The notes under the pieces were generated by a model, which worked only from the letters and a program-made list of their open reading frames with translations, made no database searches and was not told where the DNA came from. A program made the translations under genes and the position numbers. Positions 49,309 through 58,583 of a stretch of 64,000 nucleotides of DNA are shown here, piece by piece; position 1 is the first letter of the stretch, and each line of letters starts with the position of its first letter. The stretch covers positions 186,001-250,000 of the forward strand of contig NZ_JADKSH010000002.1 of the NCBI RefSeq assembly GCF_015350795.1, written 5' to 3'. This DNA comes from Microbacterium sp. VKM Ac-2870 (GTDB lineage Bacteria > Actinomycetota > Actinomycetes > Actinomycetales > Microbacteriaceae).

Positions 49309-50997
49309 GTGGGCTACATCGACATCTCTGCCGTCTCGTTCGTGCTGCCCGACGGGCGGCCGCTGCTGGACGAGGTCACGTTCCGGGTTGCGGATGGCAA
49401 GACCACCGCCCTCATCGGGCAGAACGGTGCCGGCAAAACGACGCTGCTGCGCCTCATCCGCGGCGAACTCGCTCCGCGCTCGGGGGCCATCACGATCGAC
49501 GGCGGCCTCGGCGTTATGGACCAGTTCGTCGGACACGGCGACGCCGGTCAGACCATCCACGACCTCCTCATCTCCGTCGCGCCTTCGCGCGTCGCCAGGG
49601 CGGCGAGCGAGCTCGAGGATGCCGAGGCGGCCATCATCGACCGCGACGACCTCGACACGCAGATGCGCTACGCCGCGGCGCTCGCCGACTATGCCGAGGC
49701 CGGGGGCTACGAGTACGAGACGGTCTGGGACACGTGCACGATCGCGGCGTTGGGCGTGCCGTTCGCCCGCGCCCGCTTCCGCGAGCTGACCACGCTGTCG
49801 GGCGGCGAGCAGAAGAGGCTCGCGCTGGAGGCGCTGCTGCGCGGACCCGATCAGGTGCTGCTGCTCGACGAGCCCGACAACTACCTCGACGTTCCCGGCA
49901 AACGCTGGCTGGAGGAGCGGCTGCGCGAGACGTCGAAGACGGTGCTGCTCGTCTCGCACGATCGCGAGCTGCTCGCGCGGGCGGCCGACCGCATCGTCAC
50001 GCTCGAGATCGGCGGCGCCGGCAGCACCGCCTGGGTGCACGGCGGCGGTTTCGGCACCTACCATGCCGCCCGCGATGACCGCATGGCCCGACTGGACGAA
50101 CTGCGCCGTCGCTGGGACGAACAGCACCTCAAGCTGCAGCGCTTCGTCGCCGACATGAAGGCGAAAGCGGCCGCCAGCGACGAGTTCGCCTCGCGCTACC
50201 GTGCCGCCCAGACGCGGTTGCGCCGCTTCGAGGATGCCGGGCCGCCCGAAGAGCGCCCTCCCGCGCAGAGCCTCGACCTGCGCCTGCGCGGAGCGCGCAC
50301 GGGCAAACGGGCCGTCGTGGCCGAGCGCCTCGAACTCACCGGGCTGATGAAGCCGTTCGATCTGGAGGTGTGGTTCGGCGACCGCGTCGCCGTGCTCGGC
50401 GCCAATGGATCGGGCAAGTCGCACTTCCTGCGCCTGCTCGCCCGCGGCGGCACGGATCCCGATGCGCTGCTCGGCCACGTCACCGAAGTGGGCGCCGCGC
50501 TCGAACCGGTCGCTCACACCGGCCGCGCTGTGCTCGGCGCACGGGTGACTCCGGGGTGGTTCGCTCAGACCCACCGGCATCCGGAGTTCGCGGGCCGCAC
50601 CCTGCTCGACATCCTCCATCGCGGAGATGACCGCAGACCCGGCATGCCGCGCGATGCGGCGAGTTCGGCGCTCGATCGCTACGGTCTGGTGCGCCAGGCC
50701 GAGCAGCCCTTCGAGAGCCTCTCCGGCGGGCAGCAGGCCCGTCTGCAGGTGCTGCTGCTCGAGCTGTCGGGTGCCACCCTGCTGCTGCTCGACGAGCCCA
50801 CCGACAACCTCGACCTCGTCTCGGCGGAAGCTCTCGAAGACGCGCTGCAGCGGTTCGAGGGCACGGTGCTGGCCGTCACCCACGACCGGTGGTTCGCGCG
50901 CTCGTTCGACCGCTTCGTCGTGTTCAGCGCCGACGGCAACGTCATCGAGGCGGACGAACCGGTGTGGGATGAGAAGCGCGTCGCGCGGGCACGCTGA
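49309..50997 (+). CDS. ABC-F family ATPase
   Basis: This is a 562-residue soluble protein with two ABC domains and no membrane segment. Domain 1 has ALIGQNGAGKTTLLRLI, TLSGGEQKRLALEALL and VLLLDEPDNYLD. A charged linker follows (around residues 255-310), then domain 2 with VLGANGSGKSHFLRLL, SLSGGQQARLQVLLLEL and LLLLDEPTDNLD. ABC-F proteins act on ribosomes as translation factors, some giving antibiotic protection. It is not possible to say which type this is. GTG start; convergent with the oxidase gene after it. Confidence 0.9.
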   Translation: MGYIDISAVSFVLPDGRPLLDEVTFRVADGKTTALIGQNGAGKTTLLRLIRGELAPRSGAITIDGGLGVMDQFVGHGDAGQTIHDLLISVAPSRVARAASELEDAEAAIIDRDDLDTQMRYAAALADYAEAGGYEYETVWDTCTIAALGVPFARARFRELTTLSGGEQKRLALEALLRGPDQVLLLDEPDNYLDVPGKRWLEERLRETSKTVLLVSHDRELLARAADRIVTLEIGGAGSTAWVHGGGFGTYHAARDDRMARLDELRRRWDEQHLKLQRFVADMKAKAAASDEFASRYRAAQTRLRRFEDAGPPEERPPAQSLDLRLRGARTGKRAVVAERLELTGLMKPFDLEVWFGDRVAVLGANGSGKSHFLRLLARGGTDPDALLGHVTEVGAALEPVAHTGRAVLGARVTPGWFAQTHRHPEFAGRTLLDILHRGDDRRPGMPRDAASSALDRYGLVRQAEQPFESLSGGQQARLQVLLLELSGATLLLLDEPTDNLDLVSAEALEDALQRFEGTVLAVTHDRWFARSFDRFVVFSADGNVIEADEPVWDEKRVARAR

Positions 50998-51018
50998 CGG
51001 CGCGCCGACGTCGTGCGC

Positions 51019-52134
51019 TCAGGCGGATGCCAGACGGAACGCCGCCGCCGCCCGCGCCGCCGGGTCGAGGGCGAGGTCGGCGAGGGTCGCACCCACACCC
51101 GGCGCGAACTTGAACCCCTGTCCGGAGAAGCCCGCCCCGACGACGATCGTTCCGACGCGGTCGAGGACGAATGCCTCGGTCGGCGTCGACGTGTAGGTGC
51201 AGGAGATCGGCACGGCGGAATCGGGATCGAGTCCCGGCATCCACTCCCGCACGTAGTCGCGCAGTTCGCGCTGCAGCACAGGGCGGTGCGGTCGGTGGTC
51301 GGGATCGACCTCGTCGCCGATGCCGTGGAATCCGACCTTCACCCCCTCGCCCGGTGTCGGCATGCCGTAGACGTTCGCGGGCTGTGAGCCTGGTACGACG
51401 AAGTGGTTGAACGAGGGCCAGAGGTCCGGCAGCTCCGGGGAGAAGTGCGCGGGGGTCTCCTCGGTCACGCGAAGGCGCGGCAGTCGGATATCCGCTGCCG
51501 TCGCGAGCAGCTGCTGCGTCCAGGCGCCGGCGGCGACGATGACCACGTCGGCGCGGAGCGTCGCGGCATCGGTGACGATGTCGGCGCCGTCGGCGTCTGG
51601 CGAGATCGCCCGCACACGGGTGTTCCAGCGGACCTGTCCGCCACCGGCGACGACGCGCCGCTCGAGCTCACGCAACGCCGCCGCGGCGCGGGCGACGCCG
51701 GCATCGGGGGAGAACAGTGCGGTGTCGTCGAAGCGCATGCCCGGCCAGCGCCGTGCCGCGTCGACCGCGTCGAGCAGTTCGGCGGGGATGCCGCGGGCTG
51801 CCAGCTCCGCCGCGATCGCGGACAGCGCGAGCCCCGACCCGCTGCCGAGGGCCGCACCGGATCCGTGCGAGACGAGACCGTGCAGCCGCAGCAGCGGCTC
51901 ACCGTCTACCTCGCCGAGTGCGTCCCACCCCTCCCGTGCGCGCACGAGCAGGTCGAGGTAGTGCGCATCGCCGTACGCGTTGTTGAAGTTGCGGGTCTCG
52001 CCGTGGGATGCGCCCTCCTGGTGGCCGCGCGCGAACCGCTCGAGCACGACCGGACGCTCGCCACGGCGCACGAGCTGCCAGGCCGCCGCGAGCCCCATCA
52101 CTCCGCCCCCGACGATCACGATGCGCCTGGTCAT
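51019..52134 (-). CDS. Sarcosine oxidase / N-methyltryptophan oxidase-like FAD enzyme
   Basis: This 371-residue DAO-family flavoprotein has an N-terminal FAD fold RIVIVGGGVMGLAAAWQLVR, then RPVVLERFARGHQEGASHGE, the pattern of monomeric sarcosine oxidase/SolA enzymes (SHGETR). Later come VIVAAGAWTQQLL and the C-terminal GAGFSGQGFKFAPGVGATLADLAL, where GFSGxGFK is the family end motif. It oxidises an N-methylated amino acid releasing formaldehyde and peroxide; the exact substrate is not readable. ATG at 52134 follows GGAGGGAGCG. Confidence 0.86.
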   Translation of the reverse strand: MTRRIVIVGGGVMGLAAAWQLVRRGERPVVLERFARGHQEGASHGETRNFNNAYGDAHYLDLLVRAREGWDALGEVDGEPLLRLHGLVSHGSGAALGSGSGLALSAIAAELAARGIPAELLDAVDAARRWPGMRFDDTALFSPDAGVARAAAALRELERRVVAGGGQVRWNTRVRAISPDADGADIVTDAATLRADVVIVAAGAWTQQLLATAADIRLPRLRVTEETPAHFSPELPDLWPSFNHFVVPGSQPANVYGMPTPGEGVKVGFHGIGDEVDPDHRPHRPVLQRELRDYVREWMPGLDPDSAVPISCTYTSTPTEAFVLDRVGTIVVGAGFSGQGFKFAPGVGATLADLALDPAARAAAAFRLASA

Positions 52135-52222
52135 CTCGCTCCCTCCGTCTGCGTCCATCCTGCCGTCACACGCGATGCCCCGAGACCGGCGATCGGCTCG
52201 GCGGGGGTCGGAGCGCGGCGGG

Positions 52223-52228
52223 TAGGCT
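52223..52228 (+). promoter_or_regulatory. -10 hexamer TAGGCT for guaB3, leaderless
   Basis: TAGGCT ends 6 nt before the GTG at 52235. Confidence 0.5.
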
Positions 52229-52234
52229 GAGGGG

Positions 52235-53362
52235 GTGACCATGGAGATCGAGCTCGGCCGCGCCAAGCGCGCCCGCCGCGCCTACGCGTTCGACGACATC
52301 GCGGTCGTGCCGTCGCGGCGCACCCGCAACCCGGAAGACGTGTCGACGGCGTGGTCGATCGACGCCTTCAGCTTCGAGATCCCGGTGCTCGGAGCCCCGA
52401 TGGACTCGGTCATGAGCCCGCGCACTGCGGTCATGCTCGGCCAGCTCGGCGGCCTCGGCGTGCTCGACCTCGAGGGCGTATGGACCCGCTACGACGATCC
52501 CGAGCCGCTGCTCGCCGAGATCGCGGCGTTGCCGGCATCCGAGGCGACCCGCCGTATGCAGGAGCTCTACGCCGAGCCGATCAAGCCCGAGCTGGTGCGC
52601 GACCGTCTCTCCGAGATCCGCGACGCCGGTGTCACCGTCGCGGGCTCGCTCACCCCGCAGCGCACCCAGGAGCTGTACGAGACCGTCGTCGCCGCCGGCG
52701 TGGACCTGTTCGTCATCCGCGGCACGACCGTCTCGGCCGAGCATGTGTCGAGCGTCGACGCGCCCCTGAACCTCAAGAAGTTCATCTACGACCTCGACGT
52801 GCCGGTCATCGTCGGCGGAGCATCCACGTACACGGCGGCGCTGCACCTCATGCGCACCGGCGCGGCCGGCGTGCTCGTCGGTTTCGGCGGGGGAGCGGCG
52901 TCGACCACCCGGGCGACCCTCGGCATCCACGCGCCGATGGCGACCGCGGTCGCCGACGTCGCCGGTGCCCGTCGTGACTACCTCGACGAGTCGGGCGGAC
53001 GGTACGTGCATGTCATCGCCGACGGCGGAGTAGGCACGTCGGGCGACATCGTCAAGGCGCTGGCTATGGGGGCGGATGCCGTCATGCTCGGCGTCGCCCT
53101 GGCGCGCGCGACCGATGCCCCCGGCCGCGGCTACCACTGGGGCCCCGAGGCGCACCACACCAAGCTGCCGCGCGGCAAGCGGGTCGAGGTCGGCCAGGTC
53201 GCCCCGCTCGAGGAGATCCTCTACGGCCCGGCCCCGGTCGCCGACGGTACTGCGAATCTGATCGGTGCGCTCAAGAAGTCGATGGCCACCACCGGCTACT
53301 CCGACCTCAAGGAGTTCCAGCGCGTCGAGGTCGTCGTCGCCCCGTACCCGGCAGGTCGATGA
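52235..53362 (+). CDS. guaB3: GuaB3 family IMP dehydrogenase-like protein
   Basis: This is a 375-residue TIM-barrel paralogue of IMP dehydrogenase without CBS domains. Family landmarks: RRAYAFDDIAVVPSRRTRNP, VDAPLNLKKFIYDLDVPVI, RRDYLDESGGRYVHVIADGG and the C-terminal KKSMATTGYSDLKEFQRVEV. The loop matching the catalytic cysteine of GuaB reads GGGAASTTR, with Ser223 in place of Cys. In actinobacteria GuaB3 is not the classical IMP dehydrogenase; a cyanobacterial GuaB3 has been reported as a GMP reductase. Function here is open. Its stop overlaps the SURF1 start. Confidence 0.93.
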   Translation: MTMEIELGRAKRARRAYAFDDIAVVPSRRTRNPEDVSTAWSIDAFSFEIPVLGAPMDSVMSPRTAVMLGQLGGLGVLDLEGVWTRYDDPEPLLAEIAALPASEATRRMQELYAEPIKPELVRDRLSEIRDAGVTVAGSLTPQRTQELYETVVAAGVDLFVIRGTTVSAEHVSSVDAPLNLKKFIYDLDVPVIVGGASTYTAALHLMRTGAAGVLVGFGGGAASTTRATLGIHAPMATAVADVAGARRDYLDESGGRYVHVIADGGVGTSGDIVKALAMGADAVMLGVALARATDAPGRGYHWGPEAHHTKLPRGKRVEVGQVAPLEEILYGPAPVADGTANLIGALKKSMATTGYSDLKEFQRVEVVVAPYPAGR

Positions 53363-54171
53363 CCGCGGAGCCGTTCCCGCCGACGCTGCGGGAGGTCATG
53401 CTGCGTCCGTGGTGGATCGGCATGCTGGCGTTCGCGCTGCTGGTGGCGGCGATCTTCGCCTGGCTCGGTCAGTGGCAGCTGGGCCGCGCCATCGACACCT
53501 CGCCGCCGGTTCCCGGCGCGACGGAGCAGGTGCGGGCCATCGACGACGTCGTCGCCCCGGGCGCCTACCTGCCTGAACCGCTCGTTGGTCAGCGGGTCGA
53601 CGTCTCGGGCTCGTTCGTCTCCGGTGACTTCCTCGTCGTGTCGTCCCGGTTCAACGACGGCCAGCAGGGCTATTGGGTCACCGGTCAGTTCCGTACCGTC
53701 GCCGCCGCGCCCACCTCGCTCGCCGTCGCGGTGGGGTGGACCGCTGATCGTGCAGTCGCGGATGCCGCGGCATCCACCCTCAACGCCGATCCCGGCGGCG
53801 CGCTCACCCTCACCGGGCGTCTCATCGCCGACGAGGGTCCGCTCGCACCGCCGCGCGGCGCGGCGTCGACCGAGATGACCCGCATGTCGCCCGCAGCGCT
53901 GCTGAGCTGGTGGCACGGTACCGACGAGCTCGCGGTGTACCGCCCGTACCTCGTCGCGGACGCCGGTGAGCCGCTCGTAGGCGGACTGGTCGCGATCGAC
54001 TCACCCGCCCCCGACGAGGGCTCCAGCGTCAACTGGCTGAATATCTTCTACGCCGCCGAATGGGCGATCTTCGCGGGCTTCGCGTTCTACATGTGGTACC
54101 GCCTGGCCCGCGACGCGTGGGAGAAGGAGGTCGAGGCGCTGGAGGAGGCGCAGGCCGCCGATCCGGCGTAG
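53359..54171 (+). CDS. SURF1-family cytochrome oxidase assembly protein
   Basis: This 270-residue membrane protein has a helix at each end (residues 17-40, MLAFALLVAAIFAWLGQWQLG; and about 220-240, FYAAEWAIFAGFAFYMWY) enclosing an extracytoplasmic domain, the SURF1 topology. WLGQWQLGR is the conserved first-helix motif. SURF1 proteins help insert haem a into cytochrome aa3 oxidase. ATG overlaps the guaB3 stop. The C-terminal cytoplasmic tail is rich in Glu and Ala. Confidence 0.9.
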   Translation: MTAEPFPPTLREVMLRPWWIGMLAFALLVAAIFAWLGQWQLGRAIDTSPPVPGATEQVRAIDDVVAPGAYLPEPLVGQRVDVSGSFVSGDFLVVSSRFNDGQQGYWVTGQFRTVAAAPTSLAVAVGWTADRAVADAAASTLNADPGGALTLTGRLIADEGPLAPPRGAASTEMTRMSPAALLSWWHGTDELAVYRPYLVADAGEPLVGGLVAIDSPAPDEGSSVNWLNIFYAAEWAIFAGFAFYMWYRLARDAWEKEVEALEEAQAADPA

Positions 54172-54180
54172 CGCGCCGAC

Positions 54181-54186
54181 TAGACT
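54181..54186 (+). promoter_or_regulatory. -10 hexamer TAGACT for the DUF3817 gene, leaderless
   Basis: TAGACT ends 7 nt before the ATG at 54194. Confidence 0.5.
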
Positions 54187-54193
54187 TGACGGC

Positions 54194-54664
54194 ATGCCTC
54201 AGCCCAAACTCGCCACGTTCCCGGCGATCCGAGGGGCTCTGCGGTTCTACCAGATCGCCTCGGTGATCACCGGTGTCATGCTGCTGCTGCTGTGCGCCGA
54301 GATGGTCATCAAATACGGCCTCGGCTACGAGTTGTTCGCCGGTGGAGCCGGTGGAGCGTTCTGGCTGCATCCCGCCGCCCTGGATGCCGGTAACGACCTG
54401 ACCGGCGGGGCCGTCAACCTCTCGACGGGGATCCTCATCGCCCACGGCTGGTTCTACGTCGTGTACCTCTTCGCGTGCTTCCGGGTGTGGAGCCTCATGC
54501 GCTGGGGCTTTGTGCGGTTCATCGTGCTCGCCCTCGGCGGCATCGTCCCACTCCTGTCGTTCTTCATGGAGGCGCGCGTCGCGCGCGAGGTGCGGGCGTA
54601 CCTCGTCCAGCGCGAGGCCGACGAAACCTCCTCCTCGATTCCCGCCACGGAAGGCAGCCGGTGA
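54194..54664 (+). CDS. DUF3817 domain membrane protein
   Basis: This is a 156-residue protein with three helices. [20 protein letters not shown] at the start and [20 protein letters not shown] and [20 protein letters not shown] later are the DUF3817 pattern, a domain named as integral membrane protein with no known activity. It often sits beside guaA in actinobacteria, as here, where its stop overlaps the guaA GTG. A TAGACT box 7 nt upstream suggests it starts a leaderless DUF3817-guaA transcript. Confidence 0.88.
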   Translation: MPQPKLATFPAIRGALRFYQIASVITGVMLLLLCAEMVIKYGLGYELFAGGAGGAFWLHPAALDAGNDLTGGAVNLSTGILIAHGWFYVVYLFACFRVWSLMRWGFVRFIVLALGGIVPLLSFFMEARVAREVRAYLVQREADETSSSIPATEGSR

Positions 54665-56244
54665 CCACCCAGACCGAGACCGCTCAGCGTCCCGTCCTCG
54701 TCGTCGACTTCGGAGCTCAGTACGCGCAGCTGATCGCGCGTCGGGTTCGCGAGGCCGGCGTGTACAGCGAGCTGGTGCCGCACACCGTCACCGCCGCCGA
54801 GGTCGAGGCGAAGAATCCCGTCGCGATCATCCTCTCCGGCGGTCCGTCGTCGGTGTACGAGCCGGGTGCTCCGTCGCTCGACCCCGGCGTGCTGCAGCTC
54901 GGGGTGCCGACGCTCGGCATCTGCTACGGCTTCCAGGTGATGGCGCAGCAGCTCGGCGGCGAGGTCGCGAACACCGGTCTGCGTGAGTACGGCGCAACGG
55001 ATGCCGTCGTCGCGAACGACGGGGGCGTGCTGCTGGGCGGTCAGCCCGCCCAGCAGAACGTGTGGATGAGCCACGGCGACCAGGTGGCCACCGCTCCCGT
55101 CGGCTTCGAGGTGCTCGCCTCCACGGCCGCCACGCCCGTCGCCGCCTTCGGCAGCGACGAGAAGTGCTTCTACGGCGTGCAGTGGCATCCCGAGGTGAAG
55201 CACTCCGACTACGGTCAGGACGTCATCGTCAACTTCCTGCACAAGGCCGCGGGTCTCGCGGCCGACTGGAACAGCGGCAACGTCATCGCCGAGCAGGTCG
55301 ACCGCATTCGCGCCCAGGTCGGCACCGGTCGCGTGCTCTCGGCGCTGTCCGGCGGCGTCGACTCCGCCGTCTCCACGGCGCTCGTGCACAAGGCCGTCGG
55401 CGACCAGCTGGTGGCCGTCTTCGTCGACCATGGGCTCCTCCGCAAAGGCGAGCGCGAACAGGTCGAGAACGACTACGTCGCCTCCACCGGCGTGCGCCTG
55501 ATCACGGTCGACGCCCGCGAGACGTTCCTGAACGCCCTCGCCGGCGTCAGCGACCCGGAGCAGAAGCGCAAGATCATCGGCCGCGAGTTCATCCGCGCCT
55601 TCGAGAAGGTGCAGGCCGACCTGGTCGCCGAGGCCGCCGCCGAGGGCGAGCCGATCCGTTTCCTCGTGCAGGGCACGCTCTACCCCGACGTCGTCGAATC
55701 CGGCGGCGGTGCGGGTACGGCCAACATCAAGAGCCACCACAATGTCGGCGGCCTGCCGGAAGACCTCCAGTTCGAGCTCGTCGAGCCGCTGCGCACCCTC
55801 TTCAAGGATGAGGTGCGCGCGATCGGACGGGAGCTCGGGCTCCCCGAGGAGATCGTCGCGCGTCAGCCCTTTCCGGGGCCCGGCCTCGGCATCCGCATCG
55901 TGGGTGAGGTCACCGCTGACCGTCTCGAGATCCTGCGTGACGCCGACTCCATCGCTCGCGAAGAGCTGACGAAGGCGGGCCTCGACGGCGAGATCTGGCA
56001 GTGCCCGGTCGTGTTGCTTGCCGACGTCCGCTCGGTGGGCGTGCAGGGTGACGGCCGCACGTACGGACACCCGATCGTGCTGCGTCCGGTGTCGAGCGAA
56101 GACGCGATGACCGCCGACTGGACGCGCCTGCCGTACGACGTGCTGTCGAAGATCAGCAACCGCATCACCAACGAGGTCCGCGAGGTCAACCGGGTCGTGC
56201 TGGACGTGACGTCCAAGCCCCCGGGGACCATCGAGTGGGAGTGA
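54661..56244 (+). CDS. guaA: GMP synthase (glutamine-hydrolysing)
   Basis: It converts XMP to GMP with ATP and glutamine, completing the pathway begun by guaB in this window. The 527-residue protein has a class I amidotransferase domain ([20 protein letters not shown]; nucleophile Cys in [16 protein letters not shown]) and an ATP-pyrophosphatase domain ([15 protein letters not shown]). The dimerisation domain ends [18 protein letters not shown], the invariant C-terminus. GTG at 54661 overlaps the DUF3817 stop. Confidence 0.97.
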   Translation: MTTQTETAQRPVLVVDFGAQYAQLIARRVREAGVYSELVPHTVTAAEVEAKNPVAIILSGGPSSVYEPGAPSLDPGVLQLGVPTLGICYGFQVMAQQLGGEVANTGLREYGATDAVVANDGGVLLGGQPAQQNVWMSHGDQVATAPVGFEVLASTAATPVAAFGSDEKCFYGVQWHPEVKHSDYGQDVIVNFLHKAAGLAADWNSGNVIAEQVDRIRAQVGTGRVLSALSGGVDSAVSTALVHKAVGDQLVAVFVDHGLLRKGEREQVENDYVASTGVRLITVDARETFLNALAGVSDPEQKRKIIGREFIRAFEKVQADLVAEAAAEGEPIRFLVQGTLYPDVVESGGGAGTANIKSHHNVGGLPEDLQFELVEPLRTLFKDEVRAIGRELGLPEEIVARQPFPGPGLGIRIVGEVTADRLEILRDADSIAREELTKAGLDGEIWQCPVVLLADVRSVGVQGDGRTYGHPIVLRPVSSEDAMTADWTRLPYDVLSKISNRITNEVREVNRVVLDVTSKPPGTIEWE

Positions 56245-56250
56245 TCTGAC

Positions 56251-56294
56251 CGGATGCCGGGATCACGGGGATTGCCCTCGGGTCCCGGCATCCG
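56251..56294 (+). terminator. Terminator after guaA
   Basis: CGGATGCCGGGA (56251-56262) pairs with TCCCGGCATCCG (56283-56294), 20-nt loop, no long U-run. Confidence 0.6.
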
Positions 56295-56368
56295 TCGTTG
56301 CGGCGGGCGGCCCTGGCGCGTCGTGGGCCGCCAGTCTCGGCGCGGTTGCGGGGCAGCCGGGACATGCG

Positions 56369-56402
56369 AAAGGCCCGCCCGGCGCGAGCCGGACGGGCCT
56401 TC
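56369..56402. terminator. Terminator of the Bax-inhibitor gene (bidirectional)
   Basis: AAGGCCCG and CGGGCCTT plus an inner CCGGC/GCCGG, with one mismatch, around GCGA. It lies about 20 nt past the minus-strand stop at 56423. Confidence 0.6.
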
Positions 56403-56422
56403 GTGCGCGGATGCGCTGCGCG

Positions 56423-57349
56423 TCAGTTGTTGCCGCGCAGGATCGCGATCATGCGCAGGATCTCGATGTAGAGCCAGACGACCGTGACCATGATGCCGAA
56501 GCCGCCGAGCCAGCCGAACTCGCGAGGCGCGCCGTTGCGCACCCCCTGCTGGATCTGGTCGAAGTCGAGAACCAGCGAGTACGCCGCCATGATGACCACC
56601 AGCACCCCGATGATCAGGCCGAGCGGGATGCCGGCGATCTTGACGTTGCTGTAAAGCCCGAACGCCCCACCCGTTCCCGCCGCGCCGAACATCATCAGGA
56701 CGAGGTTCAGGAGGCCGAAGACCAGGTAGCCGATCATCGCGATCATGAAGATCTTGGTCGCGCGGGCGCTCGCGCGGACCTTGCCGCTGGCGAACAGCGC
56801 CAGCGTCACACCGACGACAGACAACGTCGCGAGGGTCGCCTGCATGACGATGCCGGGCCAGATGAACTCGAAGTATGCGGAGATGCCACCGACGAAGAGT
56901 CCTTCGAACGCCGCGTAGCCGAAGATCAGCGCGGGGCGGATCTTCTTGCGCGACGTGAACGAGACGATCATCGCGAGCACGAAGCCGCCGAGCATGCCGA
57001 TGATCCACGGCACGATCGTGATCTGCGAACGCCGGGCGACGTCGTCAGGCGAGAAGGCGCCGCCGAGCGTCCACACCCAGCCGATGACGGCTGTGACGAG
57101 GAGGATCGCGAACAGGCCGACCGTCTTGGCGACGGTGTCTTCGACGGTCATGCGTCCCGTCTGGTGCGACGCGGCGGTCGGTGCGGCGAAAGCGCCTTCG
57201 AGCTGCGCGTTCACCGCGGCGTCCGTCACCTGGTGCGACGTGGCGGCGTAGCCCGTCTGGGCGCCGGGCTGCTGTGCGGCCGGCGGCGTGAGGCCGGGGC
57301 GCTGCTCCTGGAAGGCCGGATTGTTGAATGCGAAGTTGCCGGAGGCCAT
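56423..57349 (-). CDS. Bax inhibitor-1 / YccA family membrane protein
   Basis: This is a 308-residue protein: about 85 disordered residues (Pro/Gln/Ala-rich), then seven helices. The BI-1/YccA character is seen in KKIRPALIFGYAAFEGLFVGG (central), FASGKVRASARATKIFMIAM and the C-terminal DFDQIQQGVRNGAPREFGWL and WLYIEILRMIAILRG. Family members are proton/calcium-leak channels or FtsH modulators; the role here is unknown. ATG at 57349 follows GGAAAGAGA; the upstream Met (57367) is less likely. Confidence 0.9.
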   Translation of the reverse strand: MASGNFAFNNPAFQEQRPGLTPPAAQQPGAQTGYAATSHQVTDAAVNAQLEGAFAAPTAASHQTGRMTVEDTVAKTVGLFAILLVTAVIGWVWTLGGAFSPDDVARRSQITIVPWIIGMLGGFVLAMIVSFTSRKKIRPALIFGYAAFEGLFVGGISAYFEFIWPGIVMQATLATLSVVGVTLALFASGKVRASARATKIFMIAMIGYLVFGLLNLVLMMFGAAGTGGAFGLYSNVKIAGIPLGLIIGVLVVIMAAYSLVLDFDQIQQGVRNGAPREFGWLGGFGIMVTVVWLYIEILRMIAILRGNN

Positions 57350-57497
57350 GGTCTCTTTCCACTCCATAGGGGTGCACCGATGTGGTGCACAGCGAGGTGC
57401 TGTGGATATCAGGCTATCGGACAGCTACGACGCGGCGTCAGGCGCTGGCTGTGTCGCTGCTGTGAAGCCGCCCGGAGCGCCCGCGCGGACGGCTCGT

Positions 57498-57503
57498 TAC
57501 GCT
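57498..57503 (+). promoter_or_regulatory. -10 hexamer TACGCT for the phosphodiesterase, leaderless
   Basis: TACGCT ends 6 nt before the ATG at 57510. Confidence 0.45.
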
Positions 57504-57509
57504 GTTTTC

Positions 57510-58517
57510 ATGGCTTTCGCCCGCCCCCTGGTCATCGGTCATCGCGGCGCTCCGGGGTACCGCCCCGAGCACACCCGTTCCTCTTACGCGCTGGCGTTGG
57601 AACAGGGCGTGGACGCCGTCGAACCCGACGTCGTCTTCACCTCCGACGGGGTGGCGGTCGTCCGCCACGAGAACGAGATCGGCGGCACGACCGACGTCGC
57701 CGATCACCCGGAGTTCGCCAGCCGTCGAAGGAGGAAGACCGTCGACGGCGCCCCGCACACCGGCTGGTTCGCGGAGGACTTCACGTGGGACGAGCTGGCG
57801 ACGCTGCGATGTCGGGAGCGCGTCCCCCTGCTGCGTCCGGCCAGCGCCGCCTTCGACGACACCGAGCCGCCGCTGCGTCTGCGTGATCTCCTCGATCTCG
57901 TGCGCAGCGCCTCGCGCGACCAGGGCCGCCGGATAGGAGTGGTGCTCGAGGTCAAACACGCGACCTTCTTCACCGGCCTCGGCATCGACGTCGCAGGTCT
58001 TCTTGCCGCGGAGCTCCGCGCCGCCGGGTGGGCCGACGGCATCCTGCCGCTGTACGTGGAGTCCTTCGAACAGACCGTTCTCACTGACCTCCGCGGGCGT
58101 GGCATCCGGGGCACCTTCATCTATCTGCTCGAGTCGGACGGTACCGCGGTCGATCTGCGGACGGCGCAGGGAGAGGCGGCGCCCACCTATCGAGAGCAGG
58201 TGAGCCCCACCGGGCTCGATCGCCTCGTCGGCGAGGTCGACGGCATCAGCGTCGACAAGAAAATGATCCTCGCTCCCGACGAACGGGGGCGCCCGACCGG
58301 TCCGTCGCGCGTCGTCGCCGACGCCCACGACCGGGGTCTGCTCGCGTTCACCTGGACCTGCCGCCCCGAGAATGCGTTCCTGCTGCCGGCGTTCCAGCGC
58401 GGCGATGCCCCCGCGCAGTTCGGTGACTACGCGAGCGAGTGGCGGATCATCGCGGATGCCGCGGTGGACGGTGTCTTCGTCGACCACGCCGATCTCGGAG
58501 TCGCTTTCTTCCGCTGA
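57510..58517 (+). CDS. Glycerophosphodiester phosphodiesterase
   Basis: It hydrolyses glycerophosphodiesters to glycerol-3-phosphate and an alcohol. The 335-residue TIM-barrel protein has the GDPD motif VIGHRGAPGYRPEHT, then DAVEPDVVFTSDGVAVVRHE (metal-binding Glu/Asp and catalytic His) and VLEVKHATFF. The C-terminal VDGVFVDHADLG closes the barrel. No signal peptide, so it appears cytoplasmic. ATG at 57510 chosen for the TACGCT box and family N-terminus. Confidence 0.92.
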   Translation: MAFARPLVIGHRGAPGYRPEHTRSSYALALEQGVDAVEPDVVFTSDGVAVVRHENEIGGTTDVADHPEFASRRRRKTVDGAPHTGWFAEDFTWDELATLRCRERVPLLRPASAAFDDTEPPLRLRDLLDLVRSASRDQGRRIGVVLEVKHATFFTGLGIDVAGLLAAELRAAGWADGILPLYVESFEQTVLTDLRGRGIRGTFIYLLESDGTAVDLRTAQGEAAPTYREQVSPTGLDRLVGEVDGISVDKKMILAPDERGRPTGPSRVVADAHDRGLLAFTWTCRPENAFLLPAFQRGDAPAQFGDYASEWRIIADAAVDGVFVDHADLGVAFFR

Positions 58518-58571
58518 GCGTGGCGTTTGAACGTCCGCCGTGTGCGTCTGGGCGGGGGCACAGTCAGCCCA

Positions 58572-58577
58572 TAGGGT
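58572..58577 (+). promoter_or_regulatory. -10 hexamer TAGGGT for the ABC exporter, leaderless
   Basis: TAGGGT ends 6 nt before the ATG at 58584. Confidence 0.45.
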
Positions 58578-58583
58578 GAGGGC

